Below, piece after piece: positions 1-6,851 of a DNA stretch of 7,512 nucleotides. The notes below the pieces were generated by a model that searched no databases, was not told where the DNA came from, and saw only the letters and a program-made list of their open reading frames with translations. Source of the DNA: JAJPJX01 sp964568355. GTDB lineage: Bacteria; Acidobacteriota; Terriglobia; Bryobacterales; Bryobacteraceae. Each line of letters opens with the position of its first letter. Position 1 is the stretch's first letter. The stretch spans positions 1-7,512 of the forward strand of contig CAZMRK010000131.1 of assembly GCA_964568355.1 (NCBI GenBank), written 5' to 3'. Both the position numbers and the translations under genes were made by a program.

Positions 1-135
1 AAGGCTTTCGTAACGGGTAGGACGAACTTTTCGGGCACTTTTGGCGAGGGACCGGACGGTTCGGGCACGACACGCCCGGAGGGTAGCGGTGTCGGCGGCT
101 GCCAAACGGCCGCAATCCGCTGGTCCGGTGACTGA
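1..135 (+). CDS. C-terminal end of an unidentified protein (5' end outside window)
   Basis: Reading frame 1 is open from the first base to a TGA at 133-135, giving 44 residues. They are rich in Gly, Ser and Thr (FSGTFGEGPDGSG, then GVGGCQTAAIRW) and contain one Cys. About two thirds of the codons end in G or C, as expected for coding DNA in a GC-rich genome. The alternating small and hydrophobic residues and the closing Trp suggest the last strands of a beta-rich, probably secreted domain, but I do not recognise the family. The stop lies only 33 bp before the receptor start on the same strand, and I see no terminator between them, so the two genes may be co-transcribed. The stretch is short, so an open frame by chance cannot be excluded. 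Confidence 0.5.
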   Translation, partial: KAFVTGRTNFSGTFGEGPDGSGTTRPEGSGVGGCQTAAIRWSGD

Positions 136-155
136 CTCCAGAATTACCTCGCACT

Positions 156-160
156 GAGAG
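156..160 (+). promoter_or_regulatory. Shine-Dalgarno-like GAGAG of the TonB receptor gene
   Basis: GAGAG ends 8 nt before the ATG at 169. It is a moderate ribosome binding site, and it supports this start, which is followed directly by a signal peptide. No clear -35/-10 pair is visible in the 33 bp before the gene, so the promoter may lie upstream of the window. Confidence 0.45.
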
Positions 161-168
161 ATAGATCC

Positions 169-2571
169 ATGTATTTTCGCTGCGGATCATTGACTTTGAT
201 AGTTGGAGTGTTCGCCGTTCTCGCAATCGGCGGCCCCGCGAGGGCGCAAGCGCAAACGGCATCGCCTGCTGCCCCGGCGTGTCCTTCGCCCGACGCTCCG
301 GCCGGGATCACGTTAACGGGTACGATTCGCGACCCTTCGGGCGCGCCCATCGGAGGCGCTTCGGTCCGCGCGGTTTGCGGGTCCGTTCAGATCGAGACAC
401 AGACCGCCGGTGACGGTGTCTACCGTCTGCAGGTTCCGGCCGGCCGATTTACGGTGGAGGTATCTGCCGCGAAGTTCGCTCCAGCCTCGCGGGAAGCGGT
501 TCTGGCACCGGGGGCCAATGAATTCACGCTCGACATTTCGCTCGCTGTGGCAGAGGTGCGGAGTTCGGTGGAGGTGGTGGAGCGTGCGTCTTACCTTGCC
601 GGGGAGAGCACAGGCGGCACCAAGACGAACCTGCCGCTGCTCGAAGTACCGCAAGCGATCACCGTCGTCACCCGCTCGTTGCTCGACGACCAGGGGGCTA
701 TCAAACTGGACGATGCTCTAAAGAACGTGGCAGGCGTGATGCCCGGCGGTTACTACGACGGCTGGGACTACTATCGAATCCGCGGATTCGACGCATCCTT
801 TACCACCTATCTGGATGGGATGCTGGGCGGGAACGGGACTTCCGATGAAACATGGGGACTCGAAGAAGTGGAGGTGCTGAAGGGGCCCTCCTCCGCGCTC
901 TATGGACAGAGCGTGCTGGGCGGACTGATCAACCTGAAGAGTAAGCGCCCGCGGCCCGATGCTTTCGGCAAGGCGGAATTCACGGGCGGCTCGTTCGGCT
1001 TTCTCAGCCCCGCATTTGACGTGGGCAGCTCCTTGAATCGTTCGCATTCGCTCTACGCGCGCCTGGTGGCCCTGCACCGCCACCAGGATTCTTTTGTCGA
1101 CTATGCCTGGCTGCATCGCACCTACCTGGCCCCCTCGCTCACCTGGAAAATGCGCCCGGGCACCATGCTCACGCTGCTGGGCCGCTATCAACTGGACAAC
1201 GGCAGGCATGCGTTTCCGCTGCCCGCAAAGGGAACGGTGCTGCCGAATATCAACGGCGAGATTCCGGTCAGCCGATACGTCGGCGAACTGGGGGACGACG
1301 GCAACTCCGTGCATGAAGACAACCGGCATCTCGGCTATCAATTCGCGCACCGGTTCACCGATCGGATCGGCGTGCGCCAGAACTTCCGCGTGACCGCCTA
1401 CCGGCAGAACTGGTCCCATCTGCTCTACCCCGGCATGCTTGGCGACGATGAGCGCACCTTGTACCGCTATCCTCTCAACTACGATCAGAACTGGCGAACC
1501 TATGCCGTGGACACGGCGGCCGATGCCTCCATCAGCACGGGAGCGATCCATCACGACTTCCTCGTCGGCTTCGACTTCTTTCGGAAGCCAAACCGCTTCA
1601 CCGGAAAGTCGATCGACTTTTCCGATCTTTCGCAGTTCATACCGATCGACCTTTTCCAGCCGGTGTATGGCGCGGTGGCTTACCCGCCCCTGATTCCCGC
1701 CTATGACGGCTATAGCATCACGCAGTTCTACGGCGCCTATTTTCAAGACCACGCGCGGATCACGCGGCGTCTCGCGGTGACGGCCGGCGGCCGTGTTAAT
1801 TTCTCGACGAACCGCGACGTGCCGGATCCGGCTCATCACGATCGCGCGTTTACGCCGCGTGTCGGGGCTACGTATGAGGTACTACCGGGCGCAACGGTGT
1901 ATGCGAGCTACAGCCGGTCGTATCTGCCGCAGTCGGGCCGTGTCTACGAGGCGGGTAATCCGAGCGGCGGCTTTGCTCCTCCCGAGAAGGGCGAGCAATG
2001 GGAGGGTGGGTTCAAATCGTCGCTGCTGAGAGGGCGGCTCACGGCAACGCTCGCGCTATTCAACCTGGAGCGCGGCAATGTGCTGACTAGCGATGCCAGC
2101 CATCCGAATTTCTATGTGCTAACGGGGAAACAGCGCAGCCGCGGTGTGGAACTGGAGGGCGTCTATCTCGTACGAAGTGGCTGGAGTATCACGGCGTCAT
2201 ACGCGTACATCCATGCGAAGGTCACCGAGGACAACGATATCCCGGTAGGAACGTGGACCCAAAACGTGCCGCACCACAGCTTTAATCTCTGGACGCGATA
2301 TGAAATCCGGCGTGGATGGGCTTCGGGACTGGCGTTTGGTTTCGGCGGCCGCTATTACACAGACCAATCGGGCGATCTCTACGACACATTCCGCATTCCC
2401 GGCTACGGGATCGTGGATGCGTCGGTATCGTACTCGCGCCGCCATTTTCGCGTACAGTTGAACGCCTACAACATGAGCGATACCCGTTATTTCACCGGCT
2501 CGTACGACAACCTGTATGTGAAGCCGGGGGCTCCCCGCTCGGCGCGGGCGACCGTGGGTTTCACTTTCTAA
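169..2571 (+). CDS. TonB-dependent receptor, siderophore (FhuA/FoxA-like) class, with N-terminal carboxypeptidase-regulatory-like domain
   Basis: Outer-membrane active transporter powered by TonB-ExbBD. A signal peptide spans residues 1-26 (hydrophobic core, cleavage near ARA/QAQ). A CarboxypepD_reg-like beta-sandwich follows at about 47-125 (GTIRDPSGAPIGGA, YRLQVPAGRFTVEV). The plug at about 155-262 carries siderophore-receptor hallmarks: VPQAITVVT (160-168), DDALKNVAGV (181-190), IRGFDASFTTYLDG (204-217) and VEVLKGPSSALYGQ (234-247). The 22-strand-type barrel takes up about 270-800, with PPEKGEQWEGG and RSRGVELEG signatures, and it ends in Phe, the usual sorting signal for barrel assembly. 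At 800 residues it is full length. No canonical Ton box is evident; VEVVERA (134-140), between sandwich and plug, is the best candidate. The substrate cannot be read from sequence: the class suggests a ferric siderophore, while the extra domain is common in acidobacterial and Bacteroidota receptors for other ligands. No partner genes are adjacent. Confidence 0.93.
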   Translation: MYFRCGSLTLIVGVFAVLAIGGPARAQAQTASPAAPACPSPDAPAGITLTGTIRDPSGAPIGGASVRAVCGSVQIETQTAGDGVYRLQVPAGRFTVEVSAAKFAPASREAVLAPGANEFTLDISLAVAEVRSSVEVVERASYLAGESTGGTKTNLPLLEVPQAITVVTRSLLDDQGAIKLDDALKNVAGVMPGGYYDGWDYYRIRGFDASFTTYLDGMLGGNGTSDETWGLEEVEVLKGPSSALYGQSVLGGLINLKSKRPRPDAFGKAEFTGGSFGFLSPAFDVGSSLNRSHSLYARLVALHRHQDSFVDYAWLHRTYLAPSLTWKMRPGTMLTLLGRYQLDNGRHAFPLPAKGTVLPNINGEIPVSRYVGELGDDGNSVHEDNRHLGYQFAHRFTDRIGVRQNFRVTAYRQNWSHLLYPGMLGDDERTLYRYPLNYDQNWRTYAVDTAADASISTGAIHHDFLVGFDFFRKPNRFTGKSIDFSDLSQFIPIDLFQPVYGAVAYPPLIPAYDGYSITQFYGAYFQDHARITRRLAVTAGGRVNFSTNRDVPDPAHHDRAFTPRVGATYEVLPGATVYASYSRSYLPQSGRVYEAGNPSGGFAPPEKGEQWEGGFKSSLLRGRLTATLALFNLERGNVLTSDASHPNFYVLTGKQRSRGVELEGVYLVRSGWSITASYAYIHAKVTEDNDIPVGTWTQNVPHHSFNLWTRYEIRRGWASGLAFGFGGRYYTDQSGDLYDTFRIPGYGIVDASVSYSRRHFRVQLNAYNMSDTRYFTGSYDNLYVKPGAPRSARATVGFTF

Positions 2572-2601
2572 TACTACTGTGTTGCAAAGTGGGGTGGGCT
2601 T

Positions 2602-2620
2602 CAGCCTGACGTCACCGCTG
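2602..2620. terminator. Imperfect palindrome between convergent genes, possible weak bidirectional terminator
   Basis: The 52-bp gap between the two convergent stop codons contains CAGC and GCTG arms flanking a perfect TGACGTCA (2607-2614), with one extra base on the right side. It begins 30 bp after the receptor stop and ends 3 bp before the esterase stop. Its position suits a shared terminator, but the stem is short and there is no T-tract on either strand. The TGACGTCA core could equally be a protein site or chance. Confidence 0.2.
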
Positions 2621-2623
2621 CGT

Positions 2624-3898
2624 TTACGGATTGCGGCGAAAATGCATATCCGCGAACTTCAGGTACTGGTCCCAGTCGTATTCGATGACGTCGTGCTTTC
2701 CGGAGCGGTTGTGATACCCGATGTCGTGCATGATGGGGTGATGAAGCGGTGGCATCTGGTCGGTGCCGAGTCCTTGCTTCCCGAGTAGTTCGTAAACAGG
2801 CCCGGCCGCAGCGGCAGCCAGGAACTGGCCCTTGGGATCGGCCCACAGATCCTCCGCGGCGGTAGCAATATAGACGGGCCGTGGAGCAATGAGAGCGATC
2901 AGTTCGTGCTGGTCAAAGGGAAGGTCGGACTCATGGCTGCTGTATTTCCTGTAGTTGGCGTCGAACCAGTGCGGGAATCTGCTGTTGAGATCGGCGGGCT
3001 GCTCGCCGAAGAGCCGGCGGCTCAAGGCGGCGCCTCCCTCACCGGAGCAGTTGGAGATCACCATGGCGAAGCGAGTATCTTCGGCGCCGGCCCAGAGCGC
3101 CGTTTTGCCCAGGCGCGAATGCCCCATGAGGGCCACGTGGCGGGCATCCACCTGTTTGTCGGTTTCCAGGTAATCGAGCGCGCGGCTCAGGCCCCAGGCC
3201 CAGGCGCCAATCGCGCCCCACTCGCTCGCGGCCGGCGCTGTCTGACCCGGATGGAAGAAGGCGGGCCGCACGCCGTAGCGAATGCCGCCGTCGAAATCGG
3301 GTTCGATGTCGCCGTAATAGATGGCGGCGAGCCCGTAGCCGTGCCGCAGAATTTTCTCCACCTGCCACCGCCCTGCCGCGGTGCCCCTGGACTGCTCCGT
3401 GGCAGAGTGCACCGCGGGTGCGCCCGCCGCGCTGCTTCGCGGCCAGATCTGGCCGAGGCGGATCCCCGGGTCGGCCGCGACCGTCTGGTTGCCTCCGAAG
3501 TTCAGGCCCAGGAAGACGGGCACGGGCTTCGCCGCGCCTGCCGGCAAATAGAGGAGCAAGGTCATCTTCGGCCCGTTTTTCCGGCTGGTGAGATAGACGG
3601 TCACCTCTTTGCGCTCAGCGATGCCTCCGAGCGCGCGCCGGTCGATGGCCGCCAGTTCGAAATCGATCTTCGCGGGACGCGCAGGGCTGGTGCCGAACAT
3701 TTCCCTCCGGAACAGGTCCAGCAGTTCCGGCCGCCGCTGCTGCGACCAGACGCGAGCGGTGCTGACGCGCGCTCCGCTTACGAGCCGGAGGGGATCGGGC
3801 AGGGTATAGTGCGGAACTTTGGCCTCGTCGTAGTTGACACTGCCCGGCTGGGCCACGGCGAACAGTGCGGCGAGCGTGAGCACGATGGCTAATCGCAT
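2624..3898 (-). CDS. Secreted alpha/beta-hydrolase, CE15 (4-O-methyl-glucuronoyl methylesterase)-like
   Basis: Predicted secreted serine esterase of the bacterial CE15 type, a family that cleaves ester links between glucuronoxylan and lignin. A short signal peptide is visible (residues 1-16, cleavage after AVA). The nucleophile elbow is GHSRLGK (259-265) with Ser261; fungal enzymes have GCSRNGK here. The next motif, SNCSGEGGAALSRR (282-295), matches the family, but Cys284 sits where fungal enzymes carry the catalytic Glu. An acid is instead available in AAEDLWADP (347-355), Glu349 or Asp350, at the usual alpha/beta-hydrolase place after strand 7, as reported for some bacterial members. The likely catalytic His is His401 in GKHDV. 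The length, 424 residues, is typical. The ATG at 3898 is preceded by AGAGGG at very short spacing (1-2 nt) and leads straight into the signal peptide. Substrate is inferred; another carbohydrate ester is possible. The gene is convergent with the receptor and downstream of the permease on the same strand. Confidence 0.85.
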   Translation of the reverse strand: MRLAIVLTLAALFAVAQPGSVNYDEAKVPHYTLPDPLRLVSGARVSTARVWSQQRRPELLDLFRREMFGTSPARPAKIDFELAAIDRRALGGIAERKEVTVYLTSRKNGPKMTLLLYLPAGAAKPVPVFLGLNFGGNQTVAADPGIRLGQIWPRSSAAGAPAVHSATEQSRGTAAGRWQVEKILRHGYGLAAIYYGDIEPDFDGGIRYGVRPAFFHPGQTAPAASEWGAIGAWAWGLSRALDYLETDKQVDARHVALMGHSRLGKTALWAGAEDTRFAMVISNCSGEGGAALSRRLFGEQPADLNSRFPHWFDANYRKYSSHESDLPFDQHELIALIAPRPVYIATAAEDLWADPKGQFLAAAAAGPVYELLGKQGLGTDQMPPLHHPIMHDIGYHNRSGKHDVIEYDWDQYLKFADMHFRRNP

Positions 3899-3916
3899 AC
3901 CCTCTATGCTAATCGC
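3888..3916. repeat. 9-bp direct repeat GCTAATCGC, 20-bp period, flanking the esterase start
   Basis: Identical copies of GCTAATCGC lie at 3888-3896 and 3908-3916. One is inside codons 1-4 of the esterase and one is in its leader. The period of 20 bp is about two helical turns, which would put both on one face of the DNA. This may be a tandem operator, a small local duplication, or chance. Confidence 0.35.
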
Positions 3917-3931
3917 CTGAAGGCACAGAGG
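3901..3931 (-). promoter_or_regulatory. Possible RBS-sequestering hairpin in the esterase leader
   Basis: In the minus-strand transcript, CCUCUGUGC (3931-3923) can pair with GCAUAGAGG (3909-3901). This gives a 9-bp stem with one G-U pair and a 13-nt loop. The 3' arm contains AGAGG, the only Shine-Dalgarno-like sequence before the esterase ATG at 3898, so folding would hide the ribosome site. There is no U-tract, so a terminator is unlikely. This is a hand-folded prediction; energetics were not computed. Confidence 0.35.
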
Positions 3932-3992
3932 AGGAACGCCGCTGATGAATTACCGGCGGCACGTTTCTGCCCAGGCCCGTTCGGTCCAGGCT

Positions 3993-4007
3993 GAATCGCG
4001 GCGATTC
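3993..4007 (-). terminator. Perfect 7-bp-arm palindrome just after the permease stop
   Basis: GAATCGC and GCGATTC flank a single central base, beginning 4 nt downstream of the permease TGA (4014-4012) in the transcribed direction. As RNA it could form a stem of about 6 bp with a 3-nt loop. No U-tract follows, so any termination would be weak; it could also protect the 3' end of the transcript. The remaining gap up to the esterase holds only the leader hairpin described separately and no clear promoter. Confidence 0.25.
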
Positions 4008-4011
4008 CCAT

Positions 4012-6507
4012 TCAATCCGAGCGCAGCGTTGAGGCCGGATCGATCCGCAGAGCTTTCAAGGCCGGCGCAAGAATAGCCACCGCGGCGATCAGACCAAAGG
4101 CGGCGATGCCGGATGCGAAACCTGCCGGATCGAGAGGGTCGGCCTGCATGTAGACCAGTCCGCGGGTGATTTTGCCGAGCCCGATCCCTGCGAATGTGCC
4201 GGCCGCAATCCCGACAATGACGGGGCCGATGTTCTGTTTGAGCAGCGTGCTGAGAATCGCAAAGGGACTGGCTCCAATCGCCATCCGAATTCCAATCTCG
4301 CGTGTGCGCTGTGCTACGGCGAAGGCTACGAAAGCAAACATTCCGGCGGCAGCCAGAAGCGTCGCCACCGCGCTGAGGCTGCCAATGACCGTGAGCATCT
4401 TTCGCTGACTGTCAAGCGCCTGCTCGTGCGCCGATCGGATGAGTTCAATAGACAGCGGCTCTCCGGCGACCACGCCCGCCTGCGCCAGATCCCCCATCAG
4501 GTGTGCCGGGTCGCCTTTTGTGTGTAGAATCAGCGCCGCCCGATCGGTCCACGCGCCGGTATCCGGGATGTATGCTTCCACCGATGTGGCATCGGCCACC
4601 AGGTTTGCCCCACTGTCCTTCGCTACTCCCACAACCGTACGTAGTGCGTTTTCGATGAGCCATCTCTTGCCGAGAGCGTCCTGATTAGGCCAAACGGCGC
4701 GTGCCGCCGACTCGCTGACGATTACAGCGTCGTGTTCTCCTGGGAAAAACGTTCGTCCCCGGACGAGGGGGATCTTGAGAGCCGCAAAGTAAGATGGCGC
4801 GATCGGATTCAGCCAGACCGGCGGCAGCCCGGGCAGGGACCGCATTGCGTTTCGCTGGCCGAGTGGAGGCGCAACGGCTTCCGTGATCGCATCCACGCCG
4901 TGTAGACGTCCAAGGCGCTCGATCAGAGCGTCGAGCTTTTGCCGCGCGACGGAGGGCGAGAGGTGCTGTGAAAACAACTGCGGGGCCACAATGACCATTT
5001 GTTTGTAGTCGAAGGCAAAATCGATGGCAGCGCTCCGTATCGCCCCGCGGACGATGATCGCCGAACTGATAAGCAGGAGGCAACTGACTGCGACCTGCAC
5101 GGCGACAAGCATCTGGCGGCGGTGTCCCGCCCGATGATCCCGCCGCATGATCCTCAACGCGGCTGGCAGGCCAAATAAGAGAGCGGAGAACAAGGCCAGC
5201 ATGACGCAGGCACAAACGATGCGCCAGTTGGCGGACATCCGGATATCCGGCGGCACTTCCAAAGCGCGGGAAAGAAAGACGGTCGTCAGCAGCGCCACCG
5301 GCAGGCCCGATGCGCCGCCGATCACGGAGAGAAGCAGGTTTTCGGTCATCAACTGCCGCACGACACGAGCCCGGCCGGCACCGAGGCAAATGCGCGTGTC
5401 CAGTTCCCTCTGGCGAGACAGGCCGCGGGCGACCAGCATGTTTCCCAGGTTGGCACAGGCGGAGACGAGAACCAGCAGTACCAGCCCAACAATGAGAAGG
5501 GCGGCGGGTGGAATGCGCTTCAGGTCTATGCCGCTCCCCGGTAATCGGCGGCACAGGTTGCGCTCGTCCTGGCGGAAAGACTGGGGAGCCGAGCGAGCCA
5601 ATGTGCGACTGATAGAAGTGAGTTGTGCCTCCACCGCGGCAAGCGGCACTCCGGGGCGAGCCCTGACGAAGAGCATGTGATCCGGACGGGCGACGCTTTC
5701 CGCAGGTGGACCACCGGGAATCAGGGATCGCCGGACGAGGGGTAGCCAGACCGCTATTCTGCTTGGGGACAAGCCGGCAAAATCGTAAGGAGTAACCCCC
5801 ACGACCTGGAAGATCTGTCCGTTAATATGCACGACCCGCCCGACGACAGAAGGATCTTCCGCCCACCGATTCTTCCAGTACGGATAACTGAAAACCACAA
5901 CTGCCGGTGCGCCGGGCGAGTCGTCGGCTTCCGTTAGCAGCCGGCCCCACGCTGGGGCGATGCGCAGAGCACTGAAATAGTTTCCTGAGACGAATTTGGT
6001 ACGAAGGCCAATCTCGCCATCGATGGTGACATCCTCACCGGCGCGCTCGGAAACGACATCTGAGCAGAGGGTGCAGTTTCTCTGGTATACCCGGATGGCA
6101 GGATACGGGACTCCGGCCGATTGTCTCTGTTTAGAGATACGGGAAAGCTGGAAAATGGAGTTCGCGCCTGAGAACGAGAGGCGGTGGAACACTGCGGCAT
6201 CAAAGACCTGGAATTCCGCAAGATTCACACCGACACCGAGAGCGAGGACTGAGATAGCGCCCAGTGTGAAGCCGGGCGAACACGAGAACATGCGCACCGC
6301 GTAGGCGAGATCCTGGCGCAATTGATCGAGCCAACTCCAGACCCAGACTCCGCGCGCTTCCTCGAGGAGCCGGAGTTCGCTGCCGAATGCAGAGCGGTGG
6401 GACTCGGGCATCATCTCTCGATGGGCCGCCATTTCTTCGGCCAAGTCTCGTTGCATCGCGCGACGGTGCAGAAAATACCGTGCCCTCCGCAAAAACTTGG
6501 AGATCAC
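4012..6507 (-). CDS. ADOP-type duplicated FtsX/MacB ABC permease (acidobacterial duplicated orphan permease)
   Basis: Inner-membrane permease of 831 residues in two tandem MacB/FtsX halves. An amphipathic N-terminal region (about 1-50, RDLAEEMAAHREM) is typical of ADOP proteins, as is the motif WSWLDQLRQDLAYAVRM before TM1 (about 79-99). A periplasmic MacB-like core (about 105-300) precedes the first FtsX block, with TMs near 334-354, 386-408 and 430-452. The second half begins with a TM at about 468-489 and a periplasmic core (about 500-690). It ends with the second FtsX block, TMs near 707-730, 757-779 and 797-815, giving eight in all. Signatures are RQRELDTRICLGAGRARVV (365-383), QRTREIGIRMAIGASP (733-748) and the terminal LRIDPASTLRSD. 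The GTG at 6507 is chosen because GAGG (6516-6513) lies 5 nt upstream, it overlaps the padR stop as GTGA, and the N-terminus then matches the family. The frame does extend to an ATG at 6639, inside padR. No ATPase gene is adjacent, as is usual for ADOPs; the transported substrate is unknown. Confidence 0.93.
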   Translation of the reverse strand: MISKFLRRARYFLHRRAMQRDLAEEMAAHREMMPESHRSAFGSELRLLEEARGVWVWSWLDQLRQDLAYAVRMFSCSPGFTLGAISVLALGVGVNLAEFQVFDAAVFHRLSFSGANSIFQLSRISKQRQSAGVPYPAIRVYQRNCTLCSDVVSERAGEDVTIDGEIGLRTKFVSGNYFSALRIAPAWGRLLTEADDSPGAPAVVVFSYPYWKNRWAEDPSVVGRVVHINGQIFQVVGVTPYDFAGLSPSRIAVWLPLVRRSLIPGGPPAESVARPDHMLFVRARPGVPLAAVEAQLTSISRTLARSAPQSFRQDERNLCRRLPGSGIDLKRIPPAALLIVGLVLLVLVSACANLGNMLVARGLSRQRELDTRICLGAGRARVVRQLMTENLLLSVIGGASGLPVALLTTVFLSRALEVPPDIRMSANWRIVCACVMLALFSALLFGLPAALRIMRRDHRAGHRRQMLVAVQVAVSCLLLISSAIIVRGAIRSAAIDFAFDYKQMVIVAPQLFSQHLSPSVARQKLDALIERLGRLHGVDAITEAVAPPLGQRNAMRSLPGLPPVWLNPIAPSYFAALKIPLVRGRTFFPGEHDAVIVSESAARAVWPNQDALGKRWLIENALRTVVGVAKDSGANLVADATSVEAYIPDTGAWTDRAALILHTKGDPAHLMGDLAQAGVVAGEPLSIELIRSAHEQALDSQRKMLTVIGSLSAVATLLAAAGMFAFVAFAVAQRTREIGIRMAIGASPFAILSTLLKQNIGPVIVGIAAGTFAGIGLGKITRGLVYMQADPLDPAGFASGIAAFGLIAAVAILAPALKALRIDPASTLRSD

Positions 6508-6830
6508 GCAGTCCTCAGAATCGCCCGAATAGCGGCGGTCGCCTGCTCGTATTCGGCGACTTCCCGGTCCAATTGAACCCCTCCGGCGCGCGTCAGTTTG
6601 TAGAAGCGCACCCTGCGGCCTGTTTCCGAAGTACCCCATTCGGCGGTAACCCAGCCTTCCAACAGAATCCGTTGCAGCGCTGGATATAGCGATCCCTCTT
6701 CGGCTTCGAGGACATCGCCGGAGAGTTGCCGGATACGCGTCGCGATCGCGTACCCGTGCATCGGGCCGGGCTGGAGAACTCGCAGGATTAACATCGCAAG
6801 CGCTCCTTTTGGCATAGGAATCTGAGGCAT
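6504..6830 (-). CDS. PadR-family transcriptional regulator, acidobacterial ADOP-associated type
   Basis: Small winged-helix DNA-binding protein of 108 residues, expected to act as a dimeric repressor of its own operon. Recognisable blocks are MPKGALAMLIL (6-16), LQPGPMHGYAIATRI (19-33), the recognition region EAEEGSLYPALQRI (42-55), a wing with TAEWGTSETGRRVRFYKLT (62-80), and a C-terminal dimerisation helix (about 81-106). The short length is typical of the PadR-s2/acidobacterial class. I start at the ATG at 6830, which sits at the end of a good promoter; the ATG at 6815 (MPKGA) is a possible alternative with no better ribosome site. The frame is open further upstream to 7022, but that part reads through the promoter and the neighbouring gene and has no PadR similarity. 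The stop overlaps the permease GTG by 4 bp, so the two proteins are almost surely co-expressed. The ligand is unknown. Confidence 0.93.
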   Translation of the reverse strand: MPQIPMPKGALAMLILRVLQPGPMHGYAIATRIRQLSGDVLEAEEGSLYPALQRILLEGWVTAEWGTSETGRRVRFYKLTRAGGVQLDREVAEYEQATAAIRAILRTA

Positions 6831-6832
6831 AG

Positions 6833-6851
6833 ATAGCCTATATATTAAGGC
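6833..6851. promoter_or_regulatory. Candidate PadR operator: overlapping palindromes at -10/start
   Basis: Two nested inverted repeats cover the -10 element and predicted transcription start. ATAG-c-CTAT at 6833-6841 is perfect. GCCT-N8-AGGC at 6836-6851 has the same arm spacing as the classical PadR box ATGT-N8-ACAT, though with different arm bases. A dimeric PadR bound here would block RNA polymerase. Autorepression is common in the family; binding at this exact site is inference. Confidence 0.4.

Noticed and set aside
95..113. GCGGC...GCCGC inverted repeat as a terminator before the receptor
   Set aside because: It has a 5-bp stem with a 9-nt loop, lies inside the putative coding tail, and no T-tract follows.
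718..1839. 373-residue minus-strand open frame inside the receptor gene
   Set aside because: It lies entirely antisense to plug and barrel sequence with clear receptor motifs, and its translation shows no domain features.
2906..3892. 328-residue plus-strand open frame opposite the esterase
   Set aside because: It is a mirror of the esterase coding strand in GC-rich DNA. The esterase has family motifs and a signal peptide; this frame has neither recognisable motifs nor a ribosome site.
6508..6639. 44-codon N-terminal extension of the permease from the ATG at 6639
   Set aside because: It lies within the padR coding sequence in another frame and lacks ADOP similarity. The GTG at 6507 has a proper Shine-Dalgarno and the family N-terminus.
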